From the NCBI GenBank assembly GCA_030770545.1, contig CM061092.1, positions 18,725,501 through 18,789,500 of the forward strand: a stretch of DNA of 64,000 nucleotides. The letters run 5' to 3'. The notes under the pieces were generated by a model. The model was not told the DNA's origin and did no database searches. It worked only from the letters and a program-made list of their open reading frames with translations. Below, piece after piece: positions 24,526 to 32,890 of the stretch. Every line of letters starts with the position of its first letter. The stretch's first letter is position 1. This DNA is from Macropodus opercularis. Lineage: Eukaryota; Chordata; Actinopteri; Anabantiformes; Osphronemidae. The translations under genes were made by a program, and so were the position numbers.

Positions 24526-25190
24526 CACTTAGGGACGGGGGACACCCTCTGGGAGACACGTCTGTCAGCCAGCGGTTGTGCTCCTGGACACCTCCCCCAC
24601 TTTTAATGCATCTTAGCCCCACACTTACAAACCAAGCTGGCTGGCAGGGTAACGGGGTCCTGTCTTGCTGCTCCTGGCTCCTCCTCAGATGGGGGCGGGG
24701 GAGGTGGCTTTAGAGGTGCCGCGGGTCCTGCCCAGGGCCCCGCGGGTACTGGGTCGGAGACCAACCCACCTCATGAATGGGACTTCGCGTATGGTGTGGG
24801 TGTGAGTGTGTATAATATCACGTATGGATGGGTAGGTTCTGGGGGGAATGTATGTGGCAGTATGTGTATGGGTGTATGTATGTTAGTGGTGTGGCTGATG
24901 GTTGGGTGGCCCGATCTTGGCGCAGGCTACGGGATCTTGCTGCCTGGGCAGCCTCCTCTGCTGATTCCCAATAATGCCTACCTAGTGCTGCAAGCCCACC
25001 ATGACGCTGGGGGTGGTGTCTGGCCGTGGGGGGGGGGCTCTTCTCCGTCCTTGCAAACTGGGGATGGGTTCCCCTCGGGACGCCGGGGACCCTTGCCTAT
25101 GGGTTCCTTGCAGACTGTGGGTGCCCGGGTTCTGTGACGGTAGGGACACACTCCTCACCTTCCCCCATCACCCTGGTTTCTGCTAGTTTC
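24526..25190. repeat. GC-rich repeat-like segment of unknown class
   Basis: A sharp change to GC-rich, G-run-rich sequence begins where the LINE ends and stops near 25190. It includes ten consecutive G near 25029-25038 and several GGGG runs. It has no convincing ORF. It resembles the 5' region of a fish non-LTR element, but this is a guess. Confidence 0.35.
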
Positions 25191-25778
25191 ACTGTTTCGG
25201 GGTAATGGAACAAACTATATGAGCAACAATGTGCATACGTGTTATGTTATGATATACCTTCCTCTTATGTATTTATTTAGTTATTTAAAAAAAATTTTTT
25301 GTTTTTTTTCACAAATGATGTTATCATGGTGTTGGTAATGCTGCACTTGTACTTATAGTCGTTGTATGGTTACTGTTGTTATTGCTATTGTGGTTACTGT
25401 AGATGTCGCTGCTTGTCATTATCATCATACCTACCAGGACTGTTACTAATCAATTTCATCACTATAACTTATTAACGTAATGTTAGCTATACCCTGTTGG
25501 TTGTACTATGCATTTTGTTGTCTGTGCTTCCTCTTCTCCCCAAGCCAAGTCTTACTCAGCCTGGCTACAGAGCTGAAAAGAAACCTGGGGTTGTTTTTAT
25601 TTTCCTCAATTAATGATGAATAATATGTGGTACAAGCAGCACAAAGTGGTTTTTATATAGTAATAAACTGTCTTTCCATGCTAGACAGGAAATCACGTAA
25701 TTTGTTGGAACACCACTGTCTGTTTAGTTTTAGAGTCCTCTGCTTAAGGCTGTGGAGTTATACCATGGAGCCTGGTAC
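25191..25778. other. AT-rich flank left of the tRNA array
   Basis: No gene is seen. The stretch has an AT-rich low-complexity patch near 25270-25310 and forms the unique left flank of the array. Homology to the array spacer starts at about 25779 (CTACATCCAACTAAAAGCTG). Confidence 0.5.
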
Positions 25779-25814
25779 AACAGGTCTTAACTACATCCAA
25801 CTAAAAGCTGTTTT

Positions 25815-25887
25815 CGAGCTAGTCAAGAGTCGAATCTAGAATCTTCTGATCCGTAGTCAGACGCGTTATCCATTGCGCCACTAGCCC
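25815..25887 (-). pseudogene. tRNA-Arg(ACG) pseudogene, array edge
   Basis: The anticodon ACG and D and anticodon arms match the array Arg(ACG) genes. The T arm and acceptor 3' strand have several substitutions (CTAGATTCGACTCTTGACTAG in RNA sense), which break the T stem. It is the most decayed Arg copy and lies at the array boundary. Confidence 0.8.
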
Positions 25888-26088
25888 TGCCTTTGGGAGT
25901 GCACAGGTGTCACAATATTGCCTATACATCGTTGACAGGCAAACAAATATCTTCCCCCAGTTGTGGAGTTTGTCAGTTATCTGACAGTTTGCGAAGGTCG
26001 CAGGCGGCAAGAAAAGAAGCAGTAGTCATGTGTGTAGTTCTGAACTTTGCAACAACAAGCATAGCATTGAATGGAATACATAGTGTGG

Positions 26089-26170
26089 AATAGTGTGGCA
26101 GAGTGGTCTAAGGCGCTGGATTTAGGCTCCAGTCCCAATTGAGGCATGGCTTCAAATCCCACCACTGAAA
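26089..26170 (+). pseudogene. Full-length tRNA-Leu(TAG) pseudogene
   Basis: All 82 positions align with tRNA-Leu(TAG), but the A box reads TGGCAGAGTGG instead of TGGCCGAGTGG, the acceptor ends do not pair (AATAGTG against CACTGAA), and the T stem is CATGG against CCCAC. Inner units keep only the 3' two-thirds of this pseudogene, so this edge copy preserves the ancestral 5' part. Confidence 0.85.
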
Positions 26171-26573
26171 TTTGCGTAGTTAGTCCGTGAGTGACTGAGC
26201 TTTGAAAGTTTTTTAAAAAAAAAAATCAGATGGTGTTCATGAGAGAGAGCAGCTGACTGCAGTCCTTGAGAAGCTCGTTCAACTTAGCGTAGAGAGTCAA
26301 CAGTGGTGTGACACGTGAGTGACCGAAAATGAGATACGCTCCTGCACTTCTGTTCACCTGCGGTTCATGACAAACTGATTGCAGTAGTTGGGATGAGAAA
26401 CTAAAAGTTCTTGCACAAACTGTTTTGGTATCGCAGTCTGAGTGGTATTTTTCCAATGTTCTTCGGAGCGAAGGTGTGCGGCAATGGCACGGAGGACACG
26501 TGGTCAGCAAACCTTACCGTGGATTATGGAAGGCCTGCATGCAAAGACCACAACTTCCAAGACCTTTTTCTGT

Positions 26574-26638
26574 GGCAGTGTGGCCGAGCACCCAAGGCGC
26601 TGGATTAAGGCTCCAGTCTCATTTAAGGTGTGGGATCT
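26574..26638 (+). pseudogene. tRNA-Leu(AAG) pseudogene, one per unit
   Basis: It aligns with tRNA-Leu(AAG) from the acceptor (GGCAGTG) through the anticodon arm and variable arm, with GAGCACCCAAGGC in place of GAGTGGTCTAAGGC in the D arm. The T arm is lost after GGTGTGGGATC. Equivalent copies start at 29160, 32062, 34972, 37882, 39401, 40920, 43822, 45340, 48242, 49761, 52627, 54145, 57047, 59944 and 62841. Its 3' flank is paralogous to that of the intact Leu(AAG) gene. Confidence 0.9.
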
Positions 26639-27312
26639 CTTAGAAAGTTCTAAATTTATCAAAGCGTAACCTCACAATGTACAAACTTTCAGGCGTGGTA
26701 AATTCTCGCACGAGTTCAAGTTTCTCACGAATCCACTAGTGCCCCATGTGTGCGATACTGCTTCACGCTGAGCTGTAACAATCAAGCAGGTTTTGTGGAA
26801 ACACCTTTGGCCAGACACACACTTCTTTGTATAGTAAGTTTGGAGTTCAAGGATCCAAGAGGTTAGGTACAGTGTTATTTCTTTTTCGTGAACTGGTGCC
26901 TTTACACAGAACCAGTAGAAGCCTTTATTTCAAGGGGGCCCTAATGTGTAGGGGTTTCTCTTGTTTTTAAATCCGTCTGATTTGGAGAATCTATGAACAA
27001 GTAATGGTGTAGGAGGCTGTAAATAGTTCATTGTGAGTCAAAATCTACCTGCAAACACTTTAGAGTTAAGCTCTGTGTTTGAAAATACATTGCACCTAAC
27101 CTCTTAGATCCTTGAACTCAAAACCTACTATACAATAAAGTGCGTGTCTGGTCAAAGGTACTTCCACAAAACCCACTTGACTGTTAGAGCTCAGCGTCAA
27201 GTAAAATTGTATGATCTGTATGTAAAGCCACTATGGATATTCCACCCTGAGTCGCCTGTCTTAGGTCACACTGGCGTAATTGCTTTTTTGCTTTGCTTTG
27301 CTTTGCTTTTAA

Positions 27313-27394
27313 GGTAGTGTGGCCGAGTGGTCTAAGGCGCTGGATTAAGGCTCCAGTCTCATTTGAGGCGTGGGTTCAAATCCCACCACTGCCA
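27313..27394 (+). tRNA. tRNA-Leu(AAG), unit 1
   Basis: A class II tRNA of 82 bases. The acceptor stem GGTAGTG pairs with CACTGCC, discriminator A. A box is TGGCCGAGTGG, the anticodon stem is CTGGA/TCCAG with loop TTAAGGC, so the anticodon is AAG (27347-27349, read as IAG after deamination). The variable arm CTCA-TT-TGAG pairs fully, and the T arm is GTGGG/CCCAC around TTCAAAT. It decodes CUN leucine codons. A (GCTTT)n run lies just upstream. No TTTT follows within 300 bases, so the terminator is unclear. Confidence 0.95.
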
Positions 27395-27709
27395 AAATGC
27401 TCTGAGGCCAACAAAGCGTAACCTCTCAAAGTGCAGACATGTAGCGAATTCCCGTACGACTTCAAGTTTCTCATGAATCCACTAGTGCCCCATGTGTATG
27501 ATTCTACCTCACGCTGAGCCGTAACAATCAAGTAGGTTGTGTGGAAGCACCTTTGGTTGCACTCTGAGCTATACCTGCGTAGGCATTGTCCACACACTTC
27601 TTTGTATTATAGGTTTGTACCTTGGGTACAATACAATTTCTTTGTCCTAAGCTTCTGCCATTACACGGAACACTTAACTACACCCTAGTAGTAAACTAAA
27701 GGCTGTTTT

Positions 27710-27782
27710 CGAGCTAGCCAGGAGTCGAACCTAGAATCTTCTGATCCGAAGTCAGACGCATTATCCATTGCGCCACTAGCCC
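27710..27782 (-). tRNA. Chimeric tRNA-Arg(TCG), unit 1
   Basis: The anticodon is TCG, but the D-arm side reads TAGTGGCGCAATGG as in the Arg(ACG) genes, and the 5' flank is that of Arg(ACG). The 3' flank is that of Arg(TCG). It also has one base change (AATGCGTC for AACGCGTC). It looks like a recombinant that removed tRNA-His and half of each Arg gene. The fold is otherwise intact. Confidence 0.85.
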
Positions 27783-28190
27783 TGCGTTTGGGAGTGCACA
27801 GGTGTCACAATATTGCCTATACATCGTTGACAGGCAAACAAATATCTTCCCCCAGTTGTGGAGTTTGTCAGTTATCTGACAGTTTGCGAAGGTCGCAGGC
27901 GGCAAGAAAAGAAGCAGTAGTCATTTGTGTAGTTCTGAACTTTGCAACAACAAGCATAACATTGAATGCAATACATAATTGTCACAACATTGCATGTACC
28001 TGCTTAATATCGACAAAAATCTTCCTGCACGTGCACGTTTACTGAGTTTGGCACTTATGTGACTGCTCGTGAAGGTTGCAGGTGTCAGAAAGTGGACCAG
28101 ACGTCTTTGTGTGTAGTTGTAATCTTTGTAACAGGAAGCATAGCATTTAATGCAATGATCACCAAAACAAACAAGTTAAGGGACGTCACA

Positions 28191-28236
28191 GTGACGAGAC
28201 TGGGATTCGAACCGCAAATGCTGCAGTTTCTGACCG
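28191..28236 (-). pseudogene. tRNA relic (probably His-derived)
   Basis: The minus strand has a perfect B box (GGTTCGAATCC) and, around it, GCTGC and GTCAC as in tRNA-His, but no complete cloverleaf. Its flank (CACCAAAACAAACAAG) is paralogous to that of tRNA-His (CACCAAAACAAAGAAG). It ends 7 bases before iMet and recurs at the same offset in every long unit. A non-His origin is possible. Confidence 0.5.
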
Positions 28237-28243
28237 GCTCTCA

Positions 28244-28315
28244 AGCAGAGTGGCGCAGCGGAAGCGTGCTGGGCCCATAACCCAGAGGTCGATGGAGCGA
28301 AACCATCCTCTGCTA
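28244..28315 (+). tRNA. Initiator tRNA-Met(CAT), unit 1, B-box mutant
   Basis: The 72-base initiator tRNA has the acceptor AGCAGAG/CTCTGCT, three G:C pairs at the base of the anticodon stem (GGG/CCC), anticodon CAT (28276-28278) and the initiator loop GATCGAAAC. In this copy the T loop reads GGAGCGAAACC instead of GGATCGAAACC. That hits both the B box and the initiator T-loop, so this copy may be inactive. Confidence 0.9.
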
Positions 28316-28534
28316 ATTGCGTTTGTGTTCGCCGTCAAGCTGTGTGATTAACACAGGGTATATGTTTTTGCCGTTTGCATTAAAGCACAAGTGTTCAGGG
28401 TTCTCTCCACCTCTTAATGGTTCAGCGATCTGTATGTAAAGCCACTGTGGACATTCCACCCCGAGTCGCCCGTCTCAGGCCAGCCTGGCATTAGTGCTTT
28501 CTTTGTTAGCCATGCATCAATTGCTTTCTTTTAA

Positions 28535-28616
28535 GGTAGTGTGGCCGAGTGGTCTAAGGCGCTGGATTTAGGCTCCAGTCTCAATTGAGGCGTGGGTTCA
28601 AATCCCACCGCTGCCA
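28535..28616 (+). tRNA. tRNA-Leu(TAG), unit 1
   Basis: Class II tRNA of 82 bases: acceptor GGTAGTG/CGCTGCC (one G:T pair), anticodon loop TTTAGGC giving TAG (28569-28571), variable arm CTCA-AT-TGAG, and T arm GTGGG/CCCAC. It reads CUN leucine codons, mainly CUA and CUG. A TTTTT terminator follows the gene immediately. It differs from the neighbouring Leu(AAG) by the wobble base, two variable-arm bases and one acceptor base. Confidence 0.96.
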
Positions 28617-28700
28617 TTTTTGCATCTTCCGGGAGGCAATAGCAGGCAGTAATCTCCATGAACGTTTAGTGGGTGACTGGGTCGTCCAGCTTGACGTGTA

Positions 28701-28756
28701 GCTGGGTTTAGGCTCCAGTCCCAATTGAGGCATGGCTTCAAATCCCACCACTGAAA
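28701..28756 (+). pseudogene. 3' relic of tRNA-Leu(TAG), one per unit
   Basis: Only the anticodon-loop-to-3'-end part remains (GGGTTTAGGCTCCAGTC to CACTGAAA). Copies lie about 55-110 bases before each unit boundary. In later units CCCACC is changed to CCAACC, and in units 8 and 12 further to CAAACCATTG. Confidence 0.85.
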
Positions 28757-29346
28757 TTTGCGTAGTTAGTCCGTGACTGACTGAGCTTTGAAAGTTTTTT
28801 TAAAAAAAAAATCAGATGGTGTTCATGAGAGAGAGCAGCTGACTGCAGTCTTTGAGAAGCCCGTTCAACTTAGCGTAGAGAGTCAACAGTGGTGTGACAC
28901 GTGAGTGACCGAAAATGAGATACGCTCCTGCACTTCTGTTCACCTGCGGTTCATGACAAACTGATTGCAGTAGTTGGGATGAGAAACTAAAAGTTCTTGC
29001 ACAAACTGTTTTGGTATCGCAGTCTGAGTGGTATTTTTCCAATGTTCTTCGGAGCGAAGGTGTGCGGCAATGGCACGGAGGACACGTGGTCAGCAAACCT
29101 TACCGTGGATTATGGAAGGCCTGCATGCAAAGACCACAACTTCCAAGACCTTTTTCTGTGGCAGTGTGGCCGAGCACCCAAGGCGCTGGATTAAGGCTCC
29201 AGTCTCATTTAAGGTGTGGGATCTCTTAGAAAGTTCTAAATTTATCAAAGCGTAACCTCACAATGTACAAACTTTCAGGCGTGGTAAATTCTCGCACGAG
29301 TTCAAGTTTCTCACGAATCCACTAGTGCCCCATGTGTGCGATACTG

Positions 29347-29787
29347 CTTCACGCTGAGCTGTAACAATCAAGCAGGTTTTGTGGAAACACCTTTGGCCAG
29401 ACACACACTTCTTTGTATAGTAAGTTTGGAGTTCAAGGATCCAAGAGGTTAGGTACAGTGTCATTTCTTTTTCGTGAACTGGTGCCTTTACACAGAACCA
29501 GTAGAAGCCTTTATTTCAAGGGGGCCCTAATGTGTAGGGGTTTCTCTTGTTTTTAAATCCGTCTGATTTGGAGAATCTATGAACAAGTAATGGTGTAGGA
29601 GGCTGTAAGTTGTTCATTGTGAGTCAAAATCTACCTGCAAACACTTTAGAGTTAAGCTCTGTGTTTGAAAATACATTGCACCTAACCTCTTAGATCCTTG
29701 AACTCAAAACCTACTATACAATAAAGTGCGTGTCTGGTCAAAGGTACTTCCACAAAACCCACTTGACTGTTAGAGCTCAGCGTCAAG
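29347..29787. repeat. Imperfect inverted repeat inside the unit
   Basis: The left arm (about 29347-29463) and right arm (about 29672-29787) are reverse complements over about 115 bases with scattered mismatches. For example, AGAGGTTAGGTACAGTG in the left arm faces CATTGCACCTAACCTCT in the right arm. The spacer is about 208 bases. The arms derive from the tRNA-Leu 3' flank. The structure recurs in all units. Confidence 0.85.
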
Positions 29788-29898
29788 TAAAATTGTATGA
29801 TCTGTATGTAAAGCCACTATGGATATTCCACCCTGAGTCGCCTGTCTTAGGTCACACTGGCGTAATTGCTTTTTTGCTTTGCTTTGCTTTGCTTTTAA

Positions 29899-29980
29899 GG
29901 TAGTGTGGCCGAGTGGTCTAAGGCGCTGGATTAAGGCTCCAGTCTCATTTGAGGCGTGGGTTCAAATCCCACCACTGCCA
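29899..29980 (+). tRNA. tRNA-Leu(AAG), unit 2
   Basis: Intact copy with all arms pairing and anticodon AAG at 29933-29935. Confidence 0.95.
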
Positions 29981-30295
29981 AAATGCTCTGAGGCCAACAA
30001 AGCGTAACCTCTCAAAGTGCAGACATGTAGCGAATTCCTGTACGACTTCAAGTTTCTCATGAATCCACTAGTGCCCCATGTGTATGATTCTACCTCACGC
30101 TGAGCCGTAACAATCAAGTAGGTTGTGTGGAAGCACCTTTGGTTGCACTCTGAGCTATACCTGCGTAGGCATTGTCCACACACTTCTTTGTATTATAGGT
30201 TTGGAGCTTGGGTACAATACAATTTCTTTCTCCTAAGCTTCTGCCATTACACGGAACACTTAACTACACCCTAGTAGTAAACTAAAGGCTGTTTT

Positions 30296-30368
30296 CGAGC
30301 TAGCCAGGAGTCGAACCTAGAATCTTCTGATCCGAAGTCAGACGCGTTATCCATTACGCCACTAGCCC
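30296..30368 (-). tRNA. tRNA-Arg(TCG), unit 2
   Basis: A 73-base tRNA: acceptor GGGCTAG/CTAGCTC with discriminator G, D arm with GCGTAATGG, anticodon stem TCTGA/TCAGA with loop CTTCGGA (anticodon TCG), and T stem CTAGG/CCTGG. It decodes CGA and CGG. It differs from Arg(ACG) in the same unit only at the wobble base and one D-arm base (GCGT for GCGC). No TTTT lies directly downstream on the minus strand. Confidence 0.93.
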
Positions 30369-30467
30369 TGCTTTAGCTTGTGCACACATGTCGCAACATT
30401 GCCTGTACGCGATTGACAGCGACAAAGAGCATTGCATTGAACACCAAAACAAAGAAGAAGGTATCAG

Positions 30468-30539
30468 TGCCGTGACCCGGATTCGAACCAGGGTTGCTGC
30501 GGCCACAACGCAGAGTACTGACCACTATACGATCACGGC
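30468..30539 (-). tRNA. tRNA-His(GTG), unit 2
   Basis: A 72-base tRNA: acceptor GCCGTGA/TCACGGC, D arm with TAGTGGTCAG, anticodon loop TTGTGGC giving GTG (complement at 30504-30506), and T stem CCTGG/CCGGG with one T:G pair. G-1 is added after transcription, as is usual for tRNA-His in eukaryotes. A TTTT occurs about 20 bases downstream on the minus strand. Variant class: T-stem CCTGG, D-loop GTCAG. Confidence 0.95.
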
Positions 30540-30611
30540 TGGGTTGCTGCAACTGTGCCTCCGTGCGAGGTAAACAACTAGTCCTTATTACATCCAACTA
30601 AAGGCTGTTTT

Positions 30612-30684
30612 CGAGCTAGCCAGGAGTCGAACCTAGAATCTTCTGATCCGTAGTCAGACGCGTTATCCATTGCGCCACTAGCCC
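30612..30684 (-). tRNA. tRNA-Arg(ACG), unit 2
   Basis: A 73-base tRNA with acceptor GGGCTAG/CTAGCTC, D arm with GCGCAATGGATAAC and anticodon loop CTACGGA, giving ACG (complement at 30649-30651; read as ICG). It serves CGU, CGC and CGA. The body is close to the mammalian tRNA-Arg(ACG) consensus. Confidence 0.95.
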
Positions 30685-31145
30685 TGCGTTTGGGAGTGCA
30701 TAGGTGTCACAATATTGCCTATACATCGTTGACAGGCAAACAAATATCTTCCCCCAGTTGTGGAGTTTGTCAGTTATCTGACAGTTTGCGAAGGTCGCAG
30801 GCGGCAAGAAAAGAAGCAGTAGTCATGTGTGTAGTTCTGAACTTTGCAACAACAAGCATAGCATTGAATGCAATACATAATTGTCACAACATTGCATGTA
30901 CCTGCTTAATATCGACAAAAATCTTCCTGCACGTACACGTTTACTGAGTTTGGCACTTATGTGACTGCTCATGAAGGTTGCAGGTGTCAGAAAGTGGACC
31001 AGACGTCTTTGTGTGTAGTTGTAATCTTTGTAACAGGAAGCATAGCATTTAATGCAATGATCACCAAAACAAACAAGTTAAGGGACGTCACAGTGACGAG
31101 ACTGGGATTCGAACCGCAAATGCTGCAGTTTCTGACCGGCTCTCA

Positions 31146-31217
31146 AGCAGAGTGGCGCAGCGGAAGCGTGCTGGGCCCATAACCCAGAGGTCGATGGATC
31201 GAAACCATCCTCTGCTA
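31146..31217 (+). tRNA. Initiator tRNA-Met(CAT), unit 2
   Basis: Intact. As far as I can recall, all 72 bases equal the vertebrate initiator tRNA consensus. The nearest T run is TTTTT about 55 bases downstream. Confidence 0.97.
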
Positions 31218-31436
31218 ATTGCGTTAGTGTTCGCCGTCAAGCTGTGTGATTAACACAGGGTATATGTTTTTGCCCTTTGCATTAAAGCACAAGTGTTCAG
31301 GGTTCTTTCCACCTCTTAATGGTTCAGCGATCTGTATGTAAAGCCACTGTGGACATTCCACCCCGAGTCGCCCGTCTCAGGCCAGCCTGACATTAGTGCT
31401 TTCTTTGTTAGCCATGCATCAATTGCTTCCTTTTAA

Positions 31437-31518
31437 GGTAGTGTGGCCGAGTGGTCTAAGGCGCTGGATTTAGGCTCCAGTCTCAATTGAGGCGTGGGTT
31501 CAAATCCCACCGCTGCCA
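31437..31518 (+). tRNA. tRNA-Leu(TAG), unit 2
   Basis: Intact copy, followed directly by TTTTT. Confidence 0.96.
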
Positions 31519-32748
31519 TTTTTGCATCTTCCGGGAGGCAATAGCAGGCAGTAATCTCCATGAACGTTTAGTGGGTGACTGGGCCGTCAAGCTTGACGTG
31601 TAGCTGGGTTTAGGCTCCAGTCCCAATTGAGGCATGGCTTCAAATCCAACCACTGAAATTTGCGTAGTTAGTCCGTGAGTGACTGAGCTTTGAAAGTTTT
31701 TAAAAAAAAAAAATCAGATGGTGTTCATGAGAGAGAGCAGCTGACTGCAGTCCTTGAGAAGCCCGTTCAACTTAGCGTAGAGAGTCAACAGTGGTGTGAC
31801 ACGTGAGTGACCGAAAATGAGATACGCTCCTGCACTTCTGTTCACCTGCGGTTCATGACAAACTGATTGCAGTAGTTGGGATGAGAAACTAAAAGTTCTT
31901 GCACAAACTGTTTTGGTATCGCAGTCTGAGTGGTATTTTTCCAATGTTCTTCGGAGCGAAGGTGTGCGGCAATGGCACGGAGGACACGTGGTCAGCAAAC
32001 CTTACCGTGGATTATGGAAGGCCTGCATGCAAAGACCACAACTTCCAAGACCTTTTTCTGTGGCAGTGTGGCCGAGCACCCAAGGCGCTGGATTAAGGCT
32101 CCAGTCTCATTTAAGGTGTGGGATCTCTTAGAAAGTTCTAAATTTATCAAAGCGTAACCTCACAATGTACAAACTTTCAGGCGTGGTAAATTCTCGCATG
32201 AGTTCAAGTTTCTCACGAATCCACTAGTGCCCCATGTGTGCGATACTGCTTCACGCTGAGCTGTAACAATCAAGCAGGTTTTGTGGAAACACCTTTGGCC
32301 AGACACACACTTCTTTGTATAGTAAGTTTGGAGTTCAAGGATCCAAGAGGTTAGGTACAGTGTCATTTCTTTTTCGTGAACTGGTGCCTTTACACAGAAC
32401 CAGTAGAAGCCTTTATTTCAAGGGGGCCCTAATGTGTAGGGGTTTCTCTTGTTTTTAAATCCGTCTGATTTGGAGAATCTATGAACAAGTAATGGTGTAG
32501 GAGGCTGTAAATTGTTCATTGTGAGTCAAAATCTACCTGCAAACACTTTAGAGTTAAGCTCTGTGTTTGAAAATACATTGCACCTAACCTCTTAGATCCT
32601 TGAACTCAAAACCTACTATACAATAAAGTGCGTGTCTGGTCAAAGGTACTTCCACAAAACCCACTTGACTGTTAGAGCTCAGCGTCAAGTAAAATTGTAT
32701 GATCTGTATGTAAAGCCACTATGGATATTCCACCCTGAGTCGCCTGTC

Positions 32749-32780
32749 AAAAAAGCAATTACTGGCGTAATTGCTTTTTT
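32749..32780. repeat. Perfect 14-bp palindrome with 4-base loop
   Basis: AAAAAAGCAATTAC and its exact complement GTAATTGCTTTTTT flank TGGC. Other units have CTTAGGTCACAC in place of the left arm, so the left arm is a copy of the right one. The same structure is in unit 4 at 35659-35690. Confidence 0.97.
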
Positions 32781-32808
32781 GCTTTGCTTTGCTTTGCTTT
32801 GCTTTTAA

Positions 32809-32890
32809 GGTAGTGTGGCCGAGTGGTCTAAGGCGCTGGATTAAGGCTCCAGTCTCATTTGAGGCGTGGGTTCAAATCCCACCCCTGCCA
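32809..32890 (+). tRNA. tRNA-Leu(AAG), unit 3, acceptor mismatch
   Basis: The 3' acceptor strand reads CCCTGCC instead of CACTGCC, giving a T-C mismatch at the sixth pair. Otherwise complete. Confidence 0.88.

Larger units (their letters stand above)
25779..26225. repeat. Array edge fragment (unit 0)
   Basis: A partial unit at the left edge. It has a decayed tRNA-Arg, then its spacer as far as GCATTGAATGGAATACATAG, which joins directly to a full-length tRNA-Leu(TAG) pseudogene. The iMet and Leu(TAG) genes of a normal unit are missing. Confidence 0.85.
26226..28811. repeat. Array unit 1 (long type with deletion)
   Basis: Contains a Leu(AAG) pseudogene, Leu(AAG), one chimeric Arg(TCG), the His-like relic, iMet and Leu(TAG). 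tRNA-His and one Arg gene are missing, which explains its 2586-bp length. Confidence 0.95.
28812..31713. repeat. Array unit 2 (long)
   Basis: A complete 2902-bp unit with all six tRNA genes. I use it as the reference for describing unit structure. Confidence 0.96.

Noticed and set aside
27341..27350. Anticodon TAA for the GGATTAAGG tRNA-Leu genes
   Set aside because: A quick reading suggests TAA, but aligning the 5-bp stem CTGGA/TCCAG leaves the loop TTAAGGC, whose third to fifth bases are AAG. The sequence also follows the vertebrate Leu(AAG) pattern.
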